64,000 nt of DNA from Phytophthora quininea (lineage: Eukaryota > Oomycota > Peronosporomycetes > Peronosporales > Peronosporaceae), in assembly GCA_011947345.1 (NCBI GenBank), contig JAAVTG010000675.1, positions 1-64,000 on the forward strand, given 5' to 3'. The notes beneath the pieces were generated by a model, which ran no database searches, was not told the DNA's origin, and was given only the letters and a program-made list of their open reading frames with translations. The translations under genes and the position numbers were made by a program. Shown in pieces: positions 11,718 through 20,125 of this stretch. Position 1 is the stretch's first letter. Each line of letters begins with the position of its first letter.

Positions 11718-13291
11718 TGCTGTCGGACCCCGTTTGCAGTGGTGTTGGCGATGTTCCAACAGGGACGAACTGCCCCATCAAAGGCGATGTCGCGGTGCAA
11801 GACTGCATCCAGACCTTGTCGAGCTACACTGGTGCAAGTGGATGCACTGCTCCGATGGATGCTGTCTGCACACGAGTCGCGTCTGGCAGCTGGGGGTGCG
11901 TCTTCAGCCAGACTGAGGTAAACAGTCTACATTCTCCAGCTCCAACAACCACCAGAACGTACGCCGAACCTACGCCTATTTCAACGCCTTCTTTGACGAC
12001 TCCGTGTCCTCCGATCCCAGGGTGGGAGAAAACCTCAGCGCCGCCGACGAATGTCACTCCCGGACCAACGACGCCATGCCCCCAATTCCTGGATGGGAGA
12101 AAACTCCGGTGCCGCCGCCGACTCCGTATGTGATCACGCCACGTCCTACGACCCCGTTCACAAAGTTCCACTGACACCTGTGACTCCAGGACCAACGACA
12201 CCGTGTCCATGGAGTCCTAACCAACCAACTCCTACACCTGACTTTCCGAAGACCGAGACCCGTGTCCGTCAACTCCGAAGTCGCCAACACCTTCGCCTTC
12301 GGTGCCAGTTCTGCCAACACCGACGCCATCAGGCCCGAGCGTGCCAACGCCGACGCCGTCTGTGCCGAAGACCGAGACCCCGTGTCCGTCAACTCCGAAG
12401 TCGCCGACACCTTCGCCTTCGGTGCCAGTTCTGCCAACACCGACGCCATCAGGCCCGAGCGTGCCAACGCCGACGCCGTCTGTGCCGAAGACCGAGACCC
12501 GTGTCCGTCAACTCCGAAGTCGCCGACACCTTCGCCTTCGGTGCCAGTTCTGCCAACACCGACGCCGTCTGTGCCGAAGACCGAGACCCCGTGTCCGTCA
12601 ACTCCGAAGTCGCCAACACCTTCGCCTTCGGTGCCAGTTCTGCCAACACCGACGCCTTCAGGCCTGAGCGTGCCAACGCCGACGCCGTCTGTGCCGAAGA
12701 CCGAGACCCCGTGTCCGTCAACTCCGAAGTCGCCGACACCTTCGCCTTCGGTGCCAGTTCTGCCAACGCCGACGCCGTCTGTGCCGAAGACCGAGACCCC
12801 GTGTCCGTCAACGCCTGAGGTTCCCTCTTTGACTCCCAGCGTTCGAAGACCGAGACTCCATGCCCGTCCACGTCTACTCCCCGGTGCCCACCCCGAGCGA
12901 GACACCTGTCCCAAGTAAGACGCCTGCTCCTCCGGAGACCCCATGCCCGTCTTCGCCAACCCCGAGTGAGACGCCATGCCCGTCTCCGAGCGAGACGCCG
13001 GCCTCGAAGAATACTCCGGCTCCTACACCAAGTGGGTCGAGTAGTGATCAAACGCAGCAGCAACAATCTGGAGGCGACCAAACGAGTGAGAAACAGCAGA
13101 TCCAAACCTCAAACGCGGCGAAAGAAGACGTTAAGACCCCGTCGACGCTTGGCGGTGGAGGCGTCGCAGCCATCGTTGCCGGCGTCGGCGTTCTCCTTGC
13201 CGTCGCCGGTTTTACTGTCTACAGACACCATCAAAGCGCCGATCGGTCGTCACTGCACGTGTACCAGGGGCATGTGGCCACTCCCGTGTAA
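11718..13291 (+). CDS. Mucin-like type I membrane protein 1 (five cysteines of the 8-Cys head), 5' end missing
   Basis: This is one of three paralogues in the window. From about 11718 it encodes the last part of the shared cysteine module: DPVCSG, TNCPIK, VQDC, SGCTAP, DAVC and SWGCVF, with spacings 11-10-12-7-9. The first residues of the module and the signal peptide are absent. A Thr/Pro stalk follows, including (TPGPTTPCP.PIPGWEKT) units and a 90/120-bp tandem array, then a Gln/Ser-rich stretch. One membrane helix (GVAAIVAGVGVLLAVAGFTVY) is followed by a short basic tail ending QGHVATPV. A likely Thr/Ser O-glycosylated stalk and a C-terminal anchor imply a cell-surface or cyst-coat role (inference). 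The frame slips twice inside the array where CCCC reads CCC. The intact paralogue at 20126 starts with a signal peptide, so this copy is 5' truncated. Confidence 0.6.
12251..12820 (+). repeat. Coding tandem array of 120-bp and 90-bp units
   Basis: Units starting GACCGAGACC recur at 12251, 12370, 12490, 12579, 12699 and 12789. Long units (119-120 bp) and short units (89-90 bp) differ by an internal 30-bp block (ATCAGGCCCGAGCGTGCCAA and the next 10 bases). Each encodes Pro/Thr/Ser peptides of the form TPCPSTPKSPTPSPSVPV. Units are almost identical, which suggests recent expansion by slippage or unequal exchange. Two units start with ACCCG instead of ACCCCG, and each such loss changes the frame. 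Confidence 0.9.
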
Positions 13292-13478
13292 GGCTCCTCT
13301 GCGGCCTGCGCCCAGCAGTAGCTAGTTTGGCGACGGTAGTCTTAGCGATCGTAGTTAGCGATCCTGTAACAAGCTTTGCATTTCACATCAACTCGTTGTA
13401 TTCCCTTTCAAGATTGCTCCCCCACACACCTCCGGATCTTCTCTGCCCCTCCGTCATGCAGCCCGCCGTTCGCTGACC

Positions 13479-14895
13479 ATGAGCTCTCCGTCCCGACGCT
13501 TTGCCAGCTCGCTATCCCCGCTGCTCTCCACGGAGCAGGCGGCGACGCTGGCAGGTGACGCGAATGTCAAGTTCCTGGACGCGTCCTGGTATCTCGACAA
13601 GAGTCGCGATGCCAAGCGCGAGTTCTCGCAAGAGCGACTGCCGGGCGCGCAGTTCTTCGACATCGACGCCATCTCCGACAAGACGTCGACGCTGCCGCAC
13701 ATGCTGCCCAAGGGTGGGGAGGGTGTTCGAAGTAGGGGAGAAAGAGTGCTAACTGCCCGACGTTTTGGCCTTCTTTCTCACAGCCGAGACGTTCGAGCAC
13801 GCCATGATGTATCTGGGCGTGGGGAACGACGACACGGTGATCGTCTATGGAGGCAAAGACTGCTTCAGGTGGGGAAACTCGTCTTAGAAAAAGCGACAAG
13901 CTTGAGTAACTTCGGTTGTTGCCCCTCTGTGCAGCCCGGCGCGCTGCTGGTGGACGTTCAAGTACTTTGGGCACGAGAATGTGCACATCCTGAATGGTAC
14001 GTTTGCCGACGCCACCTAAAATCGCAGGAACCCTCAACGGTGCTTTTGGATAGGTGGCATCACCAAATGGAAAATCGAGGACCGGCAGGTGGACTCGGGT
14101 GAGCCGCAGAAGCTGGTGGCGGGAGCCTCGTACAAGGCCAACCCTAACGAGAAGCTGGTGGTGTCCTGGGAGGAGGTGCTGGCCAAGATCAACTCGGACA
14201 CGCAGATTGTGGACGCTCGCGGTGCTGGCCGCTTCCATGCCAAGGAACCTGTAGGCGATCTATCTCAATGTTTTGGCGGTGCCATTATATCGCTGATGCT
14301 TTGCTTCTTGGATTGCTCATAGGAACCACGTCCTGGAATGCGTAGTGGCCACATCCCAGGCTCGGTTAACGTCCCGTTCGGCAAGATCGTTAACCCGGAG
14401 GACTTTTCTGTGAGTTAAAGATGAGTCCGTGACGAGTTCCAACAAAAATTAACAATGCTTGGTCTACACACGCAGCTATTTCGCGAGCTTCCTGAGATCA
14501 AGGCAGCGTTTGCTGAAGCGAGTATGTTGAATTGGTAGCCACATTTGAGGAAACTCAAGAATGACGACTAACTCTTCCTTTTCTGCAGACGTGAAGATGG
14601 ATGACACCAGTCCTATTATCACGAGGTACGACGTGTTGAAATCAGGTGCTCTACTTGCTCTAAGCATGCATCTCTTGGCTGTGTTGACAGCTGCGGCTCT
14701 GGGGTGACTGCAAGTGTGTTGACCTTTGGTCTACATTTGCTGGGCAAGCCACTGGAAAAGTAGGCTCTGTCTTGCTGCGTTTTTCCTCGGTGTTGGGGAT
14801 GCTGATTGTGCATTATTTGCTGCAGGGCTCCTGTGTACGACGGCTCGTGGTCGGAGTGGGGACTGCGTAGTGACCTGCCCCTGGAGACGAACTAA
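13479..14895 (+). CDS. MPST: 3-mercaptopyruvate sulfurtransferase (two rhodanese domains)
   Basis: The enzyme moves sulfane sulfur from 3-mercaptopyruvate to a thiol acceptor and supports tRNA thiolation and H2S production in other eukaryotes. Nine exons give one continuous frame. Introns: 13714-13783, 13869-13934, 13997-14053, 14251-14322, 14410-14475, 14522-14588, 14626-14690 and 14760-14825. Domain 1 contains VKFLDASWYL, RLPGAQFFDIDAISD and VIVYGG. Domain 2 contains IVDARGAGRF, SGHIPGSVNVPF and the active loop CGSGVTAS. The CGSGVTA loop, rather than CRKGVTA, favours mercaptopyruvate over thiosulfate as donor. It ends GSWSEWGLRSDLP, typical of the family. The ATG at 13479 gives a short N-terminus (SSPSRRFASSLSPLL) that could be a weak mitochondrial presequence. 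No frame break was found. Confidence 0.92.
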
Positions 14896-15233
14896 AAGTG
14901 TTCTAGCCGCCGATGGAAATGTCTACGAAGGCAAGATATTTCGTCGTCTGAAAAAAAATGAAAGCGATCAATGATTTCCGGTCATGAAGAAAATGGTGTT
15001 GCAGCTTTTGCAAGTCTTTCGCGTCGATGTCCATTTCGATGATTGGCACGGCAACCTTGCAAAACAATCAATCGTGATGTGGGGTGACAATATGAGTCCC
15101 CATATTGCATGGATGGCGAATGCTGCTCGATGGAATGTACAATGCCCGAGCGAGGGCAGCACCATCGGGTCCCAGTTTCCCATTTGCGTTGACCAGAACA
15201 AGCACGCCACCAAGCATACCAACCCGCAAGATC
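14896..15233 (+). other. Intergenic, sulfurtransferase to oxidoreductase
   Basis: This 338-bp spacer should hold the 3' end of the sulfurtransferase and the promoter of the oxidoreductase. An open frame begins with ATGAAGAAAATGG at 14984 but its translation has no family character. I see no repeat or RNA gene. Confidence 0.5.
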
Positions 15234-16247
15234 ATGCCATCGTTCCGCGCCGTCCAAGTGCAAAAGTTATCCAAGGACTTTCGTGCTGCTACCAAGATCG
15301 TGGACATCCCCGAACTACCGACTGCAGGCGCCGACAAGATCGTGGTCAAGAACCGCTTCCTCGGTATCAACTCGACCGATGTCAATCTCACAAACGGCAT
15401 GTACCATGACAAGCTTCCTTTCATCGCTGGCGTCGAAGGTGCCGGTGTCGTGACTGAGGTCGGGCCAGGAGTCTCCACTGTGAAGGTGGGGGACGCCGTT
15501 ATGTACCAAGCCTTCAGTGCGTACGCCGACTTCACCGAATTGCCTGCGTCGGCTGCCATCGTGGTGCCCAAGCTGTCTGCGAACGTACTTCCCGTGGCGG
15601 TGGGCGGGGTGTCTGCGTCAATGTGTCTGGAATACCTCGGTGACATGAAGTCGAACGAGACTGTGCTGGTGACGGCGGCTGCTGGAGGCACTGGGCAGTT
15701 TGTGGTGCAGTTAGCCAAGCTCGCGGGCAACCATGTCATTGGTACAACCAGCACTGATGAAAAGGTGGAAGCGCTCAAGAAGCTCGGGTGCGACCGTGTC
15801 ATCAACTATAACAAGGAAGACGTGAGCGAAGTCCTCAAGAAAGAGTATCCAACGGAGTGGACATCGTTTTTGAATCGGTCGGTGGCGAAATGTTCCGCGC
15901 CGCAGTCGACAACATCGCCGTCCACGGGCGTATCATCAAGATCGGCTTCATCTCTAGAGTTCTGGAGACCAAGACGGCGGACGATGCCCCCAAGCCAACG
16001 CCTCTGCTCTCATGGGAAGCGAACGAGAAAATCCTCATGAAGTCGGCTTCGGTTCGGAGCTTCTTCATGTATCACTTCGAAGAGCACGTCCGCGAGCATA
16101 CCGAGAGGCTGCTGAAGCTCATCGATGAGGGAAAGCTGCAGCCTGGAGTTGACCCAACAGAGTACAAGGGCCTGGAATCCATCCCAGATGCCATCGACCG
16201 CATGTTTGCTCGTGAAAACAGGCAAGCTCATTGTTAAGCTCGAGTAA
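15234..16247 (+). CDS. Zinc-free medium-chain dehydrogenase/reductase (quinone oxidoreductase / PTGR3-ZADH2-like)
   Basis: Members of this family use NADPH to reduce quinones or enones. Visible features: NRFLGINSTDVNLTNGMY near residue 45, GVEGAGVVTEVGPGV, the nucleotide-binding AAAGGTGQFVVQLAKL, and GCDRVINY. The structural and catalytic zinc residues of alcohol dehydrogenases are absent. The frame shifts by one base near 15848 (before GVDIVFESVGG) and again near 16218, where the conserved ending GKLIVKLE is recovered with a stop at 16245-16247. The ATG at 15234 (MPSFRAVQV) gives a normal-length cytosolic enzyme. Open sequence upstream, rich in Arg and Ser, could encode a mitochondrial presequence if an upstream ATG such as the one near 15120 is used. 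Confidence 0.85.
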
Positions 16248-16288
16248 AAGATGAACGGGCTCATTGCCCTCTCAGCTGACACACGTGC

Positions 16289-17493
16289 CTAATTCTTCTT
16301 CTTCGTCGCTTTGACCTTTTTGGCGTGCTTGGCAGAGTTCATGTGGCCGTTGTACTTCTTCACATCCCGGAACGTGAGGCCGCAAGTCTTGCAAACCATC
16401 TTGGCCGACTGAGCACTGGCTGCCGCCTTTTGATTGCCCCCTGTACTCACGAGCTGTCAGCCAAACTCTTCTTACAATCAATCGACTCGTAAGGCCGAAG
16501 GAGTAGCTAATACCTTTTTGCCGCTGTTCGGTGGTGCCTCACTCTCCTTCGGAACTTGAGCAGTTTCTTTGCGGGGGTCAGCTCCAGTCGTGGACGGTGG
16601 TTCTCCGCGGAAGGAGGCAGGGTGCGTCCGCTGCGGCTCATAGCCCGAGTAAATGCTGGCGTCAAAGCGCTCCGTCCTGTGTTGTGGTTGTGTCAGTCGT
16701 GAACCTGCAGCATATTCCAAGCAAACATTACCGCTTCAGCTTGAGCCCACTCGCCGCAGCCTGCTCCTCGATCTTCCAGCGGTTGTAGAACAGAGTGTTG
16801 CGCAGTGACACCAGCACTTGGCCTCGGCTGGGGTGCAAAAACTTCCGCGTCGAGTAAAAGAACTCCCTCAGCAGTTGCTGGTTGTTGGCCACATCTTCCT
16901 CCGTCGCGCCGCCAAGGTGCGGGAATTGAACACGATGGATTGAAACGCCTCAGCTCCGTCCAGCCAGCTCTGCTGCTCCAGGTGGGTCGCGTCCACGTCA
17001 AAGTGCACGCTGGCCTGCAGCAGCTCGTCCATCAGCTAATGAGTCTCCCAGGGGAAATACGTTGGGCCTACTCACCCCCGCCGTCTCGAGGGCGTCGCAG
17101 TTCAGCAGCGCGTTCGGGTACTTGAGTTTCAGGTCCACCTGGGAGTCGTAGCAAGTGGCGGCGATGCGTTTGCCCCTAGAAACACGGCGAGCGCCAGCGA
17201 GAAGGAAAAGTCCCCGTCTCCAACCACCAGGATCCGCTGCCGGTCGCTGAAAGGCCCCAAGCTCTTTGGATTCGGGTTGGACGACGTGGTGAGCGAGAAG
17301 AGCGCGTTGGCCTGCGACTTGGTGGCGCGGATCTGCTCCGTCGCGGCGTTAGGCGTGTTGCCACTGGTGTGTTTCTGGGTCAGCGGCGTTAGCACAGTTA
17401 GCACAGAGGGATCAACCAGCGTAAAGGTGTGTGCAGTTCACGCACTCGGTCGTTGCGGCGGCGCTTCTTCTTGTCGGCGCGGGCCTTCGCCAT
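16289..17493 (-). CDS. DUF2431 / BMT5-like rRNA uridine-N3 methyltransferase with C-terminal C2H2 finger
   Basis: The family in yeast (Bmt5) methylates a uridine of 25S rRNA with SAM. From the ATG at 17493 come a Lys/Arg-rich nucleolar-type start (KARADKKKRRRN) and the SAM-site signature ILVVGDGDFSFSLALAVFLG. Then follow ATCYDSQVDLKLKYPNALLNC, VHFDVDATHLE and a VFN..HLGGATEEDV block matching the FDRIVFNFPH motif, then QVLVSLRNTLFYNRWKIEEQA. After a Pro/Ser-rich linker a single finger appears (CKTCGLTFRDVKKYNGHMNS...H), ending in KKKN and TAG at 16289-16291. Introns lie near 17025-17070, 16678-16734 and 16442-16512. Single-base breaks occur near 17433 and in AATTCCC near 16920. Confidence 0.8.
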
Positions 17494-18054
17494 TTTGGTT
17501 GGTGACGCTTTTTAGAGACGTTCGGCATAAAAGAGTCGTGGCGGAATGCCGAGTTTGAGCAGTGTGGAGCATCACGTTGCCAACGTGTCGAGCATCACGT
17601 TGCCAACGTGTCGCGCAAGGCGCCGATTGTTGGGCCTCGCAGGCTGCCATTGGCGTCTACGGCTCGCCAATGGACCCCGTTCGGCGAGGACCGTCAAGAG
17701 GAGGCGTCGCTGGAGCAGGTTGGTCGCCAGCACAGTCGGCAAACTTCACCTGATGAGCCCAACGCAATGGGCTGAATTTGTCAATGTCCGGCACGTCTAG
17801 CGCTCTCTTTACTGCGTCGAGCCGGGTCTCGGTAGACTTGAAGGCCAAGGAGTGAGTGTTGTCGACGAATCTCCTCTGATAGTAATGCCGATATGCTTGC
17901 CCGGTAATGTGCAGGTTCACGGGGAGCGACACGTTGTCAAGCTCGTTTTGCTGTCGGCGCAAGTGCTAGCGAAGTAGCTGCAGGAACACCCCACACAGCA
18001 GACATGGTCTCACTTTTCAATTCGACTGGATCAACACAGCCTAATCCCTCCTCC
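17494..18054. other. Intergenic region upstream of two divergent genes
   Basis: This 561-bp region separates the divergent methyltransferase and mucin-like 2 genes, so both promoters should lie here. It contains the 23-bp direct repeat listed separately. A minus-strand open stretch (17657-17962) without an ATG reads VNLHITGQAYRHYYQRRF and LDAVKRALDVPDIDKFSPLRW. This looks protein-like and could be a gene or transposon fragment, but I do not recognise it. Confidence 0.4.
17568..17613 (+). repeat. Perfect 23-bp direct repeat (two copies)
   Basis: AGCATCACGTTGCCAACGTG plus TCG occurs twice head to tail (17568-17590 and 17591-17613). Each copy contains an imperfect palindrome, CACGTTGCCAACGTG, which could bind a dimeric regulator. 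It lies about 80 bp upstream of the methyltransferase ATG at 17493. Confidence 0.9.
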
Positions 18055-19432
18055 ATGAAGCCCAACACCCTACTGCTCTTCACCCTCGCTGGAGCAGCTA
18101 CCGCAATTTCTACGCCACCAGCGTCGACTGCCACGGCAGTGGCGGGCAAGTACGGAATGACCACGGCCTGTATTAACGTCTCTGTGGAGACGGACGCAAC
18201 CTACTGCATCCAAGGACCCATCTGCAGCGGCTCGGGAAAGGCACTTGCCGGGTCGTTGTGCCCCGTTAAGGGCGCTCTCGCTGTGAAGGACTGCAATAAT
18301 AAGCTATCGAGTTGGACGAGCACCGGTGTGTGCGTCGCTCCATCAGATGCAGTGTGTCTCGGATCAAGACTGGAGCGTGGGGCTGTGCGTACGAATCGAC
18401 AAAATCGACGAACAGCACGACCAACTCCACGTCCGTATCGGCCGCCCGACCCCAACTCCAACGGCACCGACCTCAGGAAGCAACACCGCCAATTCGACTG
18501 TTGTTGTTGCTAAATCAAACACCACTTCGATCTCAACAACTCCAGCGGTGACTCCTGCTACGACCACGACAAAGAGCTCCAACAGCACAACTAACTCGAC
18601 TTCTCCGCCCAGTACCACAACAGCTTCGAACTCATCGAGCAAGAACGCGTCATGCACTGACGTCTCTGTCGAGGCCGATGCGAGTTACTGCATTCAAGGG
18701 TCCATCTGCAGTGGCTCAGGGGCGACGCCAGCGGGGCTGTCCTGTCCTGAAGGGCGCCGTCGCGGCGAGGGACTGCACGAACAAGCTACCGAGTTGGACG
18801 AACACCGGTTTGTGCGTCGCTCCGTCGGATGCAGTCTGTTCAAAGATCAGATCAGGAGCGTGGGGATGCGTGTTTGGATCGACGAAACCAAGCAACAGCA
18901 CCACGAACTCGACAGCAGCTCCGAATACCAACCCGATAGCTACTCCAATCGCTGCTACTTCAAAACCGAGCAACACCACTCTCTCGATACCTGCAACGAC
19001 CCCGGCAACCGTGACTCCTACAACAACGGCTTCTCCAGCCAAACTGACCTCCAGCCCTGCCTCGACGACCAAGCCCGCTTCAACCAATGCTACAGTGGCA
19101 TCTCCGACAGCGAAACCGACCTCAACAGCGACAACAACCTCCACCACCACAACTGCCAAGCCGCCGTCAACTGCACCGTCGAGCACAGTGATCTCATCAC
19201 CAGCGAACACGACGACCGGAGCTACTTCTGCGGCTATTAAGCTTGCCCAGTCCTATGCGGCTGCAGATAAGGGCAAACCGGAGTGTCTGACGGCACCATT
19301 GCTGGTGGTGCCGCCGCAGTCGCGGGGGTAGCTGCCGTTGCGGTCTTTGCCGTCCACAAGAGACGTCAGAATGCCACCAAGTCGGAATCACCTGGAAGCG
19401 CGTACCACGGAGCCGTCCCAACGCCTCTGTGA
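18055..19432 (+). CDS. Mucin-like type I membrane protein 2 (two 8-Cys heads)
   Basis: The ATG at 18055 gives a clear signal peptide (MKPNTLLLFTLAGAATA). An upstream ATG at 18004 would place 17 polar residues before it, so I prefer 18055. Head 1 runs ACINVSVETDATYCIQG, ICSGSG, SLCPVKG, VKDCNN, VCVAPSDAVC, and (after a frame change near 18362) TGAWGCAY. A Thr/Ser stalk leads to head 2 (SCTDVSVEADASYCIQG, ICSGSG, ARDCTN, LCVAPSDAVC, SGAWGCVF), with a frame change near 18750. A second, longer Thr/Pro/Ala/Ser stalk follows. Near 19285 the frame changes once more and ends with an Ala/Val-rich membrane helix, the basic HKRRQ, and the tail SAYHGAVPTPL; stop at 19430-19432. Presumed heavily O-glycosylated surface protein; no known family name comes to mind. 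Confidence 0.72.
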
Positions 19433-20125
19433 AGGCCATCATCTCTTGCATGACCATGCTTGCCTGACTTTCTCTTTGCTCCTTTCTGTCGGCCGTTCCC
19501 GAGCAGCTGAAGGCCATCGCAACAACAGTGAACACGACTTGCATTTTTTCCGACTCAAAGTGTGTGTTTTCAATGTCGAAAGTAAAAGGCTGATCATTCG
19601 TGCAGATACTTTGTTTTCTCCCTGCACACCAGCAAGAGTAACTGATGCACGACGCGTGCCCCCATGCGGCAAGTGTCCAATACCAAGTTAATAAAGGTGC
19701 TAATGCTCCTCGATTGGCGGCCCTGAATTCAACCTGGCAAGTAGTCTTGCCAGATAGTATGGTTCCTCGTCGCAAGGCGCGTGCTAGGGGTTTGTTCCGG
19801 TGTGAAATTTGCAGCGGTTCAGATCACCGCTTTTGCTCAATACTGCAGCAATTCGGGTGGTCCAGCGAACGCAGAGCAGGCTCGTTGTTGCTGCGTCCAA
19901 AGTCAAGTTCGGTCCTTGGTGTTCGCACGAAATCATTTCAACTCATATCGTCGGCGCTCATTTTTACTCTGGCACTATTCACATTCGCCAGGTTTGCGTT
20001 CTACAAGCTAGCTACCCCCAACGTCGAGACCTCCACCACCAGCACTTCCCAATTCACTTTGGACTACGCACTCTCACCCAACTGGCAGTTTGTTTCCGAC
20101 AACTAGCTACTAGTACCTTACGACC
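19433..20125 (+). other. Intergenic region between mucin-like genes 2 and 3
   Basis: This 693-bp spacer holds the 3' end of mucin-like 2 and the promoter of mucin-like 3. A 153-codon open frame (19645-20106) is present but has no family character and ends 20 bp before the next ATG. I treat it as chance. Confidence 0.5.
19956..19972 (+). promoter_or_regulatory. Possible oomycete initiator (Inr) of mucin-like gene 3
   Basis: GCTCATTTTTACTCTGG matches the GCTCATT core of the initiator known at oomycete transcription starts. It lies about 165 bp upstream of the ATG at 20126. It is a motif match only. Confidence 0.35.

Noticed and set aside
12251..12820. Regularly spaced repeats resembling a CRISPR-like array
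   Set aside because: The whole 90/120-bp unit is repeated with no unique spacers, it codes for protein, and the genome is eukaryotic.
12054..12977. Minus-strand open frame (Gly/Val/Asp repeats) opposite mucin-like gene 1
   Set aside because: It is the mirror of the Pro/Thr repeats; the plus strand has the Cys module, membrane helix and shared tail.
14984..15409. 141-codon plus-strand open frame starting MKKMVLQLLQ
   Set aside because: It runs into the oxidoreductase gene in the wrong frame and shows no conserved motif.
17657..17962. Minus-strand protein-like stretch as a gene
   Set aside because: No ATG, no intron and no family match; noted only as a possible fragment in the intergenic entry.
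19645..20106. 153-codon open frame between mucin-like genes 2 and 3
   Set aside because: No family character, and it covers the likely promoter and initiator of the next gene.
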